This document shows positions 1-6,978 of a stretch of 18,142 nt of DNA, piece by piece; positions within the stretch are counted from its first letter, which is position 1, and each line of letters opens with the position of its first letter. The notes under the pieces are model-generated. The model made no database searches, was not told the origin of the DNA, and worked only from the letters and a program-made list of their open reading frames with translations. Source of the stretch: Candidatus Staskawiczbacteria bacterium RIFOXYD1_FULL_32_13 (GTDB taxonomy: Bacteria > Patescibacteriota > Minisyncoccia > Minisyncoccales > Staskawiczbacteraceae); contig MHPU01000002.1 in NCBI GenBank assembly GCA_001820485.1, positions 5,090-23,231 on the forward strand, written 5' to 3'. Both the position numbers and the translations under genes were made by a program.

Positions 1-1
1 T

Positions 2-133
2 AAAAAGGTCGCAGAAGATATAGAGAACATAAAAACCAAAGCAAAATATAGTCAATTAATATTTGCCTCGGTTATTATGCATTCTTTATCATTCATTAAA
101 AAATTATTAAATAAAAAAACTTATGAAAAATAA
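2..133 (+). CDS. 3' end of an unidentified gene
   Basis: An open frame enters from the left edge and ends at TAA 131-133. It gives 43 residues beginning KKVAEDIENIKTKAK and ending NKKTYEK. The visible part is lysine-rich and helical, with one moderately hydrophobic stretch (SQLIFASVIMHSLSF). It overlaps the ATG of the next gene by 11 bases, which suggests translational coupling and supports it being real coding sequence. The family cannot be named from this piece. A small envelope protein partnered with the next gene, in the way YtxG-like and YtxH-like proteins are paired in Firmicutes, is only a guess. Confidence 0.5.
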   Translation, partial: KKVAEDIENIKTKAKYSQLIFASVIMHSLSFIKKLLNKKTYEK

Positions 134-482
134 TTCTATTGCAAAAAATATATTAGCTACAGCAGGTATCGCAACTTTAATTGCTGGAGCAACTGGAGCA
201 TATTTTCTATATGGAGGCAAAAATGCACAAAAAAATCGCAAAAAAGTAAAGTCCTGGTCACTTAAAGCAAGAAGGGATATTTTAGAACAAATAGAAAATT
301 TAACTGATTTAACTCAAGAAAAATATCACAAAATAATACAAGAGGTTTCAGATAAATACAAAGTTTTAAAAAATATCGGTCAAGAAGAAATAGCTGAATT
401 TGTAGAGGAGCTAAAATGTCATTGGGAAGATATCTCTAAAAAAATCAGCAAATCAAACAATAAAAAAATATTAATAAATTAA
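123..482 (+). CDS. Small membrane-anchored coiled-coil protein (YtxH-like), hypothetical
   Basis: A 119-residue protein. Residues 10-30 (ILATAGIATLIAGATGAYFL) form one Ala/Gly-rich membrane segment. Behind it lies a basic stretch (GGKNAQKNRKKVKSW) and then a charged, probably helical tail to the end, with no catalytic motif. This layout, a short N-terminal anchor plus an amphipathic Lys/Glu-rich tail, is that of YtxH-like and similar small stress or envelope proteins. Such proteins are frequent in Patescibacteria and their role is not established. The start overlaps the preceding gene by 11 bases and has an A-rich leader without a Shine-Dalgarno site. The gene is probably the last of an operon entering from the left, because a palindrome and about 130 AT-rich bases follow. 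Confidence 0.7.
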   Translation: MKNNSIAKNILATAGIATLIAGATGAYFLYGGKNAQKNRKKVKSWSLKARRDILEQIENLTDLTQEKYHKIIQEVSDKYKVLKNIGQEEIAEFVEELKCHWEDISKKISKSNNKKILIN

Positions 483-487
483 TGACC

Positions 488-515
488 TACGATATAAAAT
501 GGTCGACATATCGTA
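488..515. repeat. 8-bp perfect inverted repeat in an intergenic gap
   Basis: TACGATAT (488-495) and ATATCGTA (508-515) are perfect inverted copies around a 12-base loop (496-507). No T-tract follows on either strand, so it is not a standard intrinsic terminator. It lies just behind the stop of the small membrane protein and about 100 bases ahead of the 783-aa surface-protein gene. It could be an operator for that gene or a 3'-end stabilising hairpin. The rest of 516-612 is AT-rich with no promoter I can place confidently. Confidence 0.45.
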
Positions 516-612
516 AATTAAAAAATAAAATTAAATATAAATTAGCCCAATCAAATAATTTTATTTGCAAAATTAAACTTTTAAGAAAAAATTATTTAAC
601 CGGGTAAAACTT

Positions 613-2964
613 ATGAAAAAAAATATTACAAAAAAAATATTATCAACATTATTAATGCTACCTTTGCTTGCAATGTCTTTCCCTGCACTAGCCATACCAT
701 TGCCCCAATATAATGTCTCAGGAGTTTACGTTGTCGGCCTAGAATATCAAAGCATAATTTATCCCCACGATATGACCTTAGCTCAAGATGGCTTAGGAAA
801 TCTTACAGGTAATGGTGGAAGCCCAGCTAGCGCAAATACATATTTATGGACAATTACTTCGGGAACAGTTTATGGAAACACAATTAATTTAACAGCAGAT
901 TATACAGCAACGCAAGATGCTGTTACACCACTTACAACAATGACTATGACGGGAACCATTGCCCAAAATGGAACAATGTCTGGCACTTGGTCTGATAATT
1001 ATCAAGGAGGAGCAAGGTCAGGCACTTGGTCAACAACTTCTGGTAATGCAACAGCACTTGGTACATTAAATGCTGAGGATTTTGGAGTTATGGATGCAAG
1101 CGGAGTAAAAGGTTACACAGCTGGCTTTGGTTTAACTGATGCAACTTTTGATCAAGCTACATCTGTGGCTGTGCAATTATTTTCAGGAACTACTTTGTTG
1201 CAAACCAACACAGCAATTATAGCAAAATTTAATACAGATATAACAGGAACTCAGTTTTCTTCACCATTTGATGTATCTGGAACATTTGATTATGTTACTG
1301 ACGGCTATTGGACAAATGTTAGACAAACAGAATATGGACAAAATGTTTCCGCAACAAGAGTTACAGCAACTGTCACATTAGCAAATGGTAAAATTGTAAC
1401 AGCAGAAAACACAAATTTAACCGGAGATCCTGCAACAGTTTTTATTCCAGGAAGCCAAATTAGTTTAGTCAATCTTTTGTCAGCAGAAAATTTTGCTATT
1501 TTATCTCAAACAGGAATTACTAATACAGGAAGTCACACAACATCTATAACAGGAAATATTGGGTCTAGTGCAACCACAGCAGCTTCTATGAACACTATAT
1601 TTTGTTCTGAAATAACTGGAACAATTTATGGAGTTGATGCAGGTTATGTCGGCAGTGGAGATCAAACATGTTTTGCTGGAAATCCACCATTGTCAAACAA
1701 AACTTTAGTAGACAATGCAGTGTTAGATATGCAAACAGCATACATAGATGCTAGTGGTAGAACAAATCCAACAGCAACTGAATTGGGAGCTGGAAACATT
1801 GGTGGTATAACATTTGCTCCAGGATTATATAAATGGAGTACTGATGTAAATATCCCAACAAATATAACATTATCTGGAAGTGCCAGTGATGTTTGGATAT
1901 TCCAAATTTCAGGAAATTTAAACATTGCATCGGAAGGAAGTGTACCATCGGGTATTAAAGTTTTACTTGCAGGTGGTGCTAAAGCAGAAAATATCTTTTG
2001 GCAAGTTGGAGGTGAAACCGGAGCAACACTTGGAACATATTCCACTTTTGAGGGAAATATTTTAACTGCAAAACAAATTATTATCCAAACTGGTGCAGTT
2101 TTAAATGGCAGAGCACTTGCACAAACACAAGTTGCACTTGATGGAAACATTGTGACATCCCCATTAATCCCAATTGTTGCCAATGTTGTTACTAATACAG
2201 CTACAACCATAACTTCAATTGACGCAACATTAAATGGCACAAATGGAAATGCATCAGCTATAGGACATTCTTTCTGGGTTTCACTATCACCATTTGTTAC
2301 CACAAGCTCAACAATTCCATCTGGAGTTTATTCAACACCAGACCTTGGGGCTATTGGAGCTAACGTGCCATTCTCTGCTTCTCTTTTGTCAGTCACAACC
2401 ACAGGAGTTCCAAGCAATCTTCCTGCAATAACAGCAGGCACGACATATTATTTCTCTGCTTGGTCTAATATTGGCGGAACGTGGTATCCTGGTGAAGTTT
2501 TGAGTTTTGCTACATTAGAATCAGAAGGTTCTAATAATGAGGGTGAGGTTGGAGGCGAAGTAACACAAGGTGTCGGCGTATTAAATGTGACATCAGTTAC
2601 TTCAACAAAAACTACATCTACAGCAGATGGTACATTTGCTGGTGGTTGGATATACACATTTCATGTAACATTGCCAACTAATGAACCAAATTTAGCAATG
2701 AAGTTTGCTGACTGGATAGGTGTACCCTCAGGAACAATTCCTACAGCAAACAATGTAAGAATTTCCTCCACGCAAGCAAGTAACCCTGCAACGGTATTAT
2801 TAACTGGAGCTGGAATATATTCTACACCAAAACTTAATATGGTGTCAGATCTTAATCCATTAGTGGCCGGAATGCAAGTAGATGTTATAGTAGAGGTATC
2901 AGTTCCAGTTGGAACAGTTGCATCATTCTATACATCAGCATACGGAGTACAAACAACTCCATAA
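613..2964 (+). CDS. Exported multidomain protein with DUF3494 ice-binding-like domain
   Basis: A 783-residue secreted protein. Residues 1-27 form a signal peptide (basic MKKNITKK, hydrophobic core, cleavage near ALA|IPL). Residues 30-150 are a Thr/Gly-rich beta domain with repeated SGTWS-like strands, and 151-285 are a second beta region. Residues 288-516 match the DUF3494 ice-binding-like family closely: FAILSQTGITNTG near the start, then GGITFAPGLYKW, a VWIFQISGNL strand, AENIFWQVGG, ATLGTYSTFEGNIL, and a terminal VLNGRALAQTQVALDGN. Residues 518-634 look like a fibronectin-type sandwich, and a further beta domain fills 652-783. No C-terminal anchor or sorting signal is present. DUF3494 members include ice-binding proteins and adhesins; ice binding here is not shown. 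Two cysteines (C331, C353) sit inside an insert in the domain. The next gene starts 6 bases on and is probably co-transcribed. Confidence 0.85.
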   Translation: MKKNITKKILSTLLMLPLLAMSFPALAIPLPQYNVSGVYVVGLEYQSIIYPHDMTLAQDGLGNLTGNGGSPASANTYLWTITSGTVYGNTINLTADYTATQDAVTPLTTMTMTGTIAQNGTMSGTWSDNYQGGARSGTWSTTSGNATALGTLNAEDFGVMDASGVKGYTAGFGLTDATFDQATSVAVQLFSGTTLLQTNTAIIAKFNTDITGTQFSSPFDVSGTFDYVTDGYWTNVRQTEYGQNVSATRVTATVTLANGKIVTAENTNLTGDPATVFIPGSQISLVNLLSAENFAILSQTGITNTGSHTTSITGNIGSSATTAASMNTIFCSEITGTIYGVDAGYVGSGDQTCFAGNPPLSNKTLVDNAVLDMQTAYIDASGRTNPTATELGAGNIGGITFAPGLYKWSTDVNIPTNITLSGSASDVWIFQISGNLNIASEGSVPSGIKVLLAGGAKAENIFWQVGGETGATLGTYSTFEGNILTAKQIIIQTGAVLNGRALAQTQVALDGNIVTSPLIPIVANVVTNTATTITSIDATLNGTNGNASAIGHSFWVSLSPFVTTSSTIPSGVYSTPDLGAIGANVPFSASLLSVTTTGVPSNLPAITAGTTYYFSAWSNIGGTWYPGEVLSFATLESEGSNNEGEVGGEVTQGVGVLNVTSVTSTKTTSTADGTFAGGWIYTFHVTLPTNEPNLAMKFADWIGVPSGTIPTANNVRISSTQASNPATVLLTGAGIYSTPKLNMVSDLNPLVAGMQVDVIVEVSVPVGTVASFYTSAYGVQTTP

Positions 2965-2970
2965 AAATGT

Positions 2971-3576
2971 ATGAATAAAAACAAAACAATAACAATTTGT
3001 TTAGCTATCATACTCTCTGTAATTTTCTTTAGCAATAATTTAACTTCTGCTTCAGAATTTACAGGAACAATTTCTTCAACATCAACTTCCTCTAGTTCTC
3101 AAACTGGAGGAACAGTTGGTGACGGAAGTGGTGGCAACAATAGTGCTGGTAGTAATTTTACTGGTTCTGTAACAGGGCAAAGTCAAGAAAGTTCTGTTGG
3201 TGGGACTGTTACAACTGGTAGTGGAAATAGTAATGTTCCTATAGTAACAAACACTAATCCAAATACAGGTTCAGTAGCTGGGGCTTCTACAATTGACAAC
3301 AACACTGGAAGTGGATCTTCTTATCTTTTTAATCCAAGTGGTTCAACTCAAATTAAAGAAAATAAAAACCCAGATGAACTAGCAATAAATACTAATCAAG
3401 CGAGCCTTGGCACCAAAGTAAATATCCCCCTACCATTTACAGCTTCAGTTTCAGGTGCGTTTGAAAGTTTTGGTATTGGATTTTGGTTTTGGATTATTCT
3501 ACTTTTACTTCTTTTGATGGCTGTAACTTACTACATCTACGAAGAGAACAAAGAGGAAAAATCTGTTAATAAATAA
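2971..3576 (+). CDS. Ser/Thr/Gly-rich exported protein with C-terminal membrane anchor
   Basis: A 201-residue protein. Residues 1-27 form a signal peptide (MNKNKTITICLAIILSVIFF, then SNNLTSAS). Residues 28-150 are low complexity, dominated by Ser, Thr, Gly and Asn with SSTSTSSSS and GTVGDGSGG runs, typical of a flexible wall-spanning stalk. Residues 168-190 (GIGFWFWIILLLLLLMAVTYYIY) are a strong membrane helix followed by a charged EENKEEKSVNK tail. No LPXTG-like sorting motif is seen, so anchoring is probably by the helix itself, with the N-terminal part outside. It starts 6 bases after the DUF3494 gene and shares its terminator. The pair may be a surface protein and its stalk or scaffold; that link is inferred from position only. 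Confidence 0.75.
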   Translation: MNKNKTITICLAIILSVIFFSNNLTSASEFTGTISSTSTSSSSQTGGTVGDGSGGNNSAGSNFTGSVTGQSQESSVGGTVTTGSGNSNVPIVTNTNPNTGSVAGASTIDNNTGSGSSYLFNPSGSTQIKENKNPDELAINTNQASLGTKVNIPLPFTASVSGAFESFGIGFWFWIILLLLLLMAVTYYIYEENKEEKSVNK

Positions 3577-3593
3577 AATGGTTAATGGTTTTT

Positions 3594-3634
3594 AAAACCA
3601 CCCATGGACAAAAAAGCTCTGGGGTGGTTTTTTT
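3594..3634 (+). terminator. Intrinsic terminator of the DUF3494 gene pair
   Basis: AAAACCACCC (3594-3603) pairs with GGGTGGTTTT (3622-3631) across an 18-base loop, and the T-run extends to 3634. It lies 18 bases after the stop of the Ser/Thr/Gly-rich gene. Confidence 0.85.
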
Positions 3635-3736
3635 GTTTGTAATATACCCGCCCTTCCATCGGCTACATAGTTGCAAGACATAAATAAAATAAATAATAAA
3701 AAAGTCGAGTTTATGTCACAACTAAAAATTAAATAA

Positions 3737-3770
3737 TTCACTAATAAATTTTTAGAATATAATTAGTGAA
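3737..3770 (+). promoter_or_regulatory. Perfect TATAAT box enclosed in a 9-bp inverted repeat
   Basis: TTCACTAAT (3737-3745) and ATTAGTGAA (3762-3770) are perfect inverted copies around 16 bases. The second arm overlaps a consensus -10 box, TATAAT, at 3758-3763. No good -35 lies 17 bases upstream; the nearest candidate, TTCACT at 3737, has only a 15-base spacer. Initiation near 3770 would leave a leader of about 9 bases before ATG 3779. The repeat could be an operator over the promoter. Confidence 0.5.
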
Positions 3771-3778
3771 CGAAATAT

Positions 3779-4456
3779 ATGAACACAAATTTAAAAACAA
3801 TCGTCACAACTTCAGCTTTAGTTTTAGCTATCTCTTTATTATCTGTTGGTTTTTCTCAAGCTTATAATTTTAATCTATTAACTGCTCAATTAGATTATGG
3901 ACAAACTTCAGTTAATGTTACTAACTTACAAACTTTTCTTGCCTCAAGTCCAAGCATTTATCCTCAAGGTCTAGTTACTGGATATTTTGGCCCATTAACT
4001 AAATCAGCTGTTATGAATTTTCAAAATGCTTATGGAATCTCACAAGTAGGCAGAGTAGGCCCTCAAACATTAGAAAAAATTAATAGTTTAATAATGTCTG
4101 GAGTTGCATTAACTGGTGGAACTACAAATAGCACAATTGCTCCTACAATATATTCAATCTCAGTGGGTACATATAGCACATCAGCTAATGTAAGCTGGGT
4201 AACAAATGAAAATACTGTAGCAAAAGTTTATTATAGTCCATACCAATTTCAATTGGCAGAAGCTGTAAACAGTAATTCAAAGCCAACAATCATTGGTGGA
4301 ACAGCAACAACACAAACAACCTCATTCCAAACAAGTCATTATGTAACATTGCAAAATCTTTCACCTCACACAATGTATTATTACATAATTGAGGCAACTG
4401 ATTCTAATGGAAATTTAAGTTATACTTGGCCTACAACATTTACTACAAACTACTAG
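3779..4456 (+). CDS. Exported peptidoglycan-binding plus fibronectin type III protein
   Basis: A 225-residue protein. Residues 1-28 are a signal peptide (cleavage near SQA|YNF). Residues 32-104 match the PG_binding_1 fold: DYGQTSVNVTNLQTFL, then GLVTGYFGPLTKSAVMNFQ and GRVGPQTLEKIN, the usual three-helix pattern that binds cell-wall peptidoglycan. After a short Thr/Asn linker, residues 122-225 form a fibronectin-III-like sandwich (ANVSWVTNENTVAKVYYS near its start; YVTLQNLSPHTMYYYIIEATD; final TTFTT strand), resembling the N-terminal domain of purple acid phosphatases. No enzymatic domain is present, so it probably decorates or crosslinks the wall. It is monocistronic, with its own -10 region and a strong terminator. 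There is no Shine-Dalgarno site ahead of the ATG. Confidence 0.85.
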   Translation: MNTNLKTIVTTSALVLAISLLSVGFSQAYNFNLLTAQLDYGQTSVNVTNLQTFLASSPSIYPQGLVTGYFGPLTKSAVMNFQNAYGISQVGRVGPQTLEKINSLIMSGVALTGGTTNSTIAPTIYSISVGTYSTSANVSWVTNENTVAKVYYSPYQFQLAEAVNSNSKPTIIGGTATTQTTSFQTSHYVTLQNLSPHTMYYYIIEATDSNGNLSYTWPTTFTTNY

Positions 4457-4467
4457 TAGGAATAAAA

Positions 4468-4488
4468 CCCCGCCAAGGCGGGGCTTTT
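4468..4488. terminator. Bidirectional intrinsic terminator between convergent genes
   Basis: CCCCGCC (4468-4474) and GGCGGGG (4477-4483) form a GC-rich stem, with CTTTTT after it on + and TTTTATT after it on the - strand. It can stop both the peptidoglycan-binding gene from the left and the thiol-relay operon from the right. Confidence 0.9.
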
Positions 4489-4501
4489 TGCTGTGAAAAT
4501 A

Positions 4502-5221
4502 CTAAAAATAAGCAAAAATAAATTTAATTAAAAACTGCATATAATAAATTCCTGTTATTATGAAAATTGAAGCCACTCCATACCTTAGCCATTTTTCAAT
4601 TTTTGAAACAATATTAAAAGCTTTGCCAACTGCTTTAATACTAAAAGCAATAAGAACCGAAAATATTATAACTGGCAAACCCGTACCAAATGCAAAAATT
4701 AAGGAAAGCAATAGTCCTCCGTTTGACTTTATTATTAATGGCATCAAAACTCCAAAAAACATTACCCCACTATATGGACAAAAAGCCACAGCAAACAACA
4801 TGCCAAGTAAAAATGATCCTAGATAACCTTTGTTTGCAATCCATAATTTTGCTTTCTCAATAACCTGATTATTATTTCTTAAATTGATTTTTATTACTCC
4901 CAACATTACCAAACCAATTATTATCAATATAGGTCCCAAAACCTTGTCCCCCCAACCTTGAAAAATTCTAGAAATTTGAAAAGAAGAGAAACCAAAATAA
5001 ATTAAAGTCGCCAATAATGTATAACTTATGCCTCTACCCAATGTATAAAAAAGTCCAGACAAAATAGTATGTTTAGGAGTTTTAACATCTTTTGATATAT
5101 ATGCAATCGCCGTAATATTGGTGGCTAATGGACAAGGACTTATAGAAGTTAAAATCCCAAGCAAAAAAGCTGATAAAACAGGAATGTTAAAATTGTTAAT
5201 AATTGTGTTAATAAATTCCAT
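4502..5221 (-). CDS. CcdA/DsbD-like membrane thiol-electron carrier, ArsG-like
   Basis: A 239-residue protein with about six membrane helices. C30 sits in SISPCPLATNI in helix 1 and C148 in AFCPYSGVM in helix 4. These are the paired intramembrane cysteines that CcdA/DsbD-type proteins use to pass electrons from cytoplasmic thioredoxin to an extracytoplasmic thiol partner. The SPCPLATNI form is the one I associate with the ArsG group of CcdA homologues, described as efflux permeases for aromatic aminoarsenicals next to ArsE and ArsF. It is the last gene of a - strand operon, starting 1 base after the membrane-tethered thioredoxin gene. A thiol relay role is well supported by the cysteines; the substrate is not visible in the sequence. 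Confidence 0.8.
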   Translation of the reverse strand: MEFINTIINNFNIPVLSAFLLGILTSISPCPLATNITAIAYISKDVKTPKHTILSGLFYTLGRGISYTLLATLIYFGFSSFQISRIFQGWGDKVLGPILIIIGLVMLGVIKINLRNNNQVIEKAKLWIANKGYLGSFLLGMLFAVAFCPYSGVMFFGVLMPLIIKSNGGLLLSLIFAFGTGLPVIIFSVLIAFSIKAVGKAFNIVSKIEKWLRYGVASIFIITGIYYMQFLIKFIFAYF

Positions 5222-5222
5222 T

Positions 5223-5678
5223 TTATATTCCCAATATATTATTTAATTTATTTTCTAAATAATCCTTAAATTTTGCATCATCACCAGAAGCAAGTTGCCA
5301 AACCATTGTATCTTCTAATATATTATCTCTCCCACCTTTTATTGAGTTTATAAAAAGAGCCGAACCACCAGCTTGAAATTTTTCTACTAAAACTTTGTTT
5401 TCAGGCAAATCAACATTAATTTCTCTAAACTCTATTTTCCCAGACTTTAATTGATCTCTAAATCTTTCCTCAACAGTAGCTTTTGATAATTGCCCTATTC
5501 TAATACAAGTTGGACAACGCTGTGTGGTGTGAAACATAAATACTTGAACTTTTGAAACTGATGTGCCAGTATTGTCTATACTATTATTTACAGCACTATT
5601 TTTGGGCTTAATAGCAAAAACAAATAATAAAATTATAATAATTGATACGCTGACAATAGTGATTGATCTTTTATCCAT
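5223..5678 (-). CDS. Membrane-tethered thioredoxin-fold protein, ArsF-like
   Basis: A 151-residue protein. Residues 6-24 (ITIVSVSIIIILLFVFAIK) form a single membrane anchor behind a short basic start, so the rest should face outward. After a linker, residues 43-150 form a thioredoxin-like domain: VQVFMFHTTQRCPTC with the redox pair C55-P-T-C58, then REINVDLPENKVLVEKFQ and a long C-terminal helix. The usual cis-proline before the third strand is not obvious (AGGSALFINS), which is unusual for a thioredoxin. It resembles the ArsF family, annotated as a subunit of a nitroaromatic-arsenical reductase. It lies 4 bases after the permease and 1 base before the CcdA-like gene, so it is the natural outer acceptor of that carrier. 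Confidence 0.75.
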   Translation of the reverse strand: MDKRSITIVSVSIIIILLFVFAIKPKNSAVNNSIDNTGTSVSKVQVFMFHTTQRCPTCIRIGQLSKATVEERFRDQLKSGKIEFREINVDLPENKVLVEKFQAGGSALFINSIKGGRDNILEDTMVWQLASGDDAKFKDYLENKLNNILGI

Positions 5679-5682
5679 ATTT

Positions 5683-6666
5683 TTATATTAAAATTAAATT
5701 AAATAAATAGCCCATTATAATTATTCCAACAGCAGTAATGCTAAGGAATATTGCTAATAATTGCCAGCACATTAATTTTTTAAGAATTAACGCTCCAGGA
5801 ATTGAAAGTGTCACAACAGCAGTCATAAAAGCCAAAGCTGTACCAAGTCCAACACCCTTGCCAATCATTGCTTCCATCACAGGTATAACGCTTACTGAAT
5901 TAGCATAAAGAGGAGCCCCGAGTATAACAGCTAAAGGCACTGTCCACCATGAGCCTGTTGAAAGATATTTTTCAATCAATCCAGCTGGCACAAAACCATG
6001 TATTATGGCACCAAGACCAACACCTAAAATCACATAAGGAATAATTTGTTTTGTGATAATCATTCCATCTTGCCAAAAATATAAGGCCAGCTTTTTTAGT
6101 GTCATTTTCTTTCCACCATTATCAGCTTCTACTTGAGCGTGCGTCTTAAATTTTAATAATTCAGGCATTAAGTATTTTTCTAATTTAAGCCTTCCAATAA
6201 GCATTCCACCTAAAATAGCAATAGTCAACCCAAATACATTGTATAAAATCGTGACTTTCCATCCAAACATTGCAGGAAACAAATAAAGTGAAGATTCGTT
6301 TATTAATGGCGAGCTTATCAAAAAAGCAAAAGTAACACCCAAAGGTATTCCTGCTCCAACAAATCCAATAAAAAGTGGGATTGATGAACATGAACAAAAA
6401 GGAGTGACTATTCCCAAAATAGCGGCCATCAAATAATTAAGACCAAGCCAGCGCTTTTTAGTCAATATATCTCTAGCTCTTTCCATAGGAAAATAATAGC
6501 GGGTTATGGCCATTATATAATTTATAATAACCAAAAGTAGGGATATTTTAATAGTGTCATAAATAAAAAAATTAACTGCAGTTCCAAGATGAGCTTCTGG
6601 ACTTAAATTAAATACTGAATAACTCAGCCAATTTGCAAATAACTGTATTGGGTAAAAAATATCCAT
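5683..6666 (-). CDS. ArsP_1-family (DUF318) permease
   Basis: A 327-residue polytopic protein with about eight to ten membrane helices. The family hallmark is at residues 88-120: TPFCSCSSIPLFIGF, then GAGIPLG and AFLISSPLINESS, with C91 and C93 in the CSCS motif. A charged cytoplasmic loop (about 160-190) splits it into two halves, and the second half carries a related GAPLYANSVSVIPV segment. ArsP-type members export trivalent organoarsenicals and use conserved cysteines; other family members have no known substrate. It sits between a cytoplasmic thioredoxin-like gene (10 bases upstream) and a tethered thioredoxin (4 bases downstream), so its vicinal thiols may need reduction. No ArsR-like regulator is visible in the window. 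Confidence 0.85.
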   Translation of the reverse strand: MDIFYPIQLFANWLSYSVFNLSPEAHLGTAVNFFIYDTIKISLLLVIINYIMAITRYYFPMERARDILTKKRWLGLNYLMAAILGIVTPFCSCSSIPLFIGFVGAGIPLGVTFAFLISSPLINESSLYLFPAMFGWKVTILYNVFGLTIAILGGMLIGRLKLEKYLMPELLKFKTHAQVEADNGGKKMTLKKLALYFWQDGMIITKQIIPYVILGVGLGAIIHGFVPAGLIEKYLSTGSWWTVPLAVILGAPLYANSVSVIPVMEAMIGKGVGLGTALAFMTAVVTLSIPGALILKKLMCWQLLAIFLSITAVGIIIMGYLFNLILI

Positions 6667-6676
6667 AAATTTTTAT

Positions 6677-6931
6677 TTAACAATTATCTTTTATTAATTG
6701 TTTAATTCTTTCTATGTCTGATGCTGATCCTGTCATTACTGGTTTTCCATTTATAGCTAAAACAGGCATCTGCATAACACCCATTTCTATAATCTTTTTA
6801 ATATCATCTGTATATTCCACTTCATCTGAAATATTAAGTTCTTTTACTGCCTGCTTGGTTAATTCAAATAACTTATGACAAGAAGGACAGCCCGAACCCA
6901 AAACTTGAATTTTTGTAATTTTATTTTCCAT
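6677..6931 (-). CDS. Small cytoplasmic thioredoxin-like protein (Thioredoxin_3/MTH895 type)
   Basis: An 84-residue single-domain protein without signal or anchor. The redox motif is C15-P-S-C18 in VLGSGCPSCHKLFE. The cis-proline is P56 in GVMQMPVLAINGK, followed by VMTGSASDIERIKQLI. This size and layout match the short thioredoxin_3 / MTH895 group often encoded beside ArsP-type permeases. An extra cysteine is the very last residue (C84). As first gene of the operon it is the probable cytoplasmic electron donor for the CcdA-like protein or for the permease cysteines. A TATACT box lies only 6 bases ahead of the ATG, so the mRNA may be nearly leaderless. Confidence 0.85.
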   Translation of the reverse strand: MENKITKIQVLGSGCPSCHKLFELTKQAVKELNISDEVEYTDDIKKIIEMGVMQMPVLAINGKPVMTGSASDIERIKQLIKDNC

Positions 6932-6937
6932 ATTAAA

Positions 6938-6943
6938 AGTATA
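6938..6943 (-). promoter_or_regulatory. -10 box of the thiol-relay operon
   Basis: TATACT on the - strand, with 6 bases between it and the ATG at 6931. The position 17 bases upstream (TCGCCT, within the terminator stem) is a poor -35. Initiation would fall at about the A of the start codon, implying a leaderless transcript. Confidence 0.4.
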
Positions 6944-6945
6944 AC

Positions 6946-6965
6946 AAAAAACGCCTAAAAAGGCG
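6946..6965 (-). terminator. Intrinsic terminator behind tRNA-Gly
   Basis: Read on the - strand: CGCCT, loop TTTT, AGGCG, then TTTTTTG. It lies 13 bases beyond the tRNA 3' end and ahead of the thiol-relay operon, separating the two transcripts. Confidence 0.8.
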
Positions 6966-6978
6966 AATTTTTAATTTA

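Noticed and set aside
1662..2303. Long - strand open frame (213 codons) opposite the DUF3494 gene
   Set aside because: The + strand frame gives a clear signal peptide and a recognisable domain; the - strand product has Cys/Val/Pro-rich composition without any recognisable pattern. It is a shadow frame.
3577..3778. Riboswitch or small RNA in the gap before the peptidoglycan-binding gene
   Set aside because: Apart from the terminator at 3594-3634 and the palindrome at 3737-3770, the sequence is plain AT-rich with no conserved-looking core.
4560..4826. + strand open frame (88 codons) opposite the CcdA-like gene
   Set aside because: The - strand frame has membrane helices and the conserved cysteines; the + strand product is an unremarkable antisense frame.
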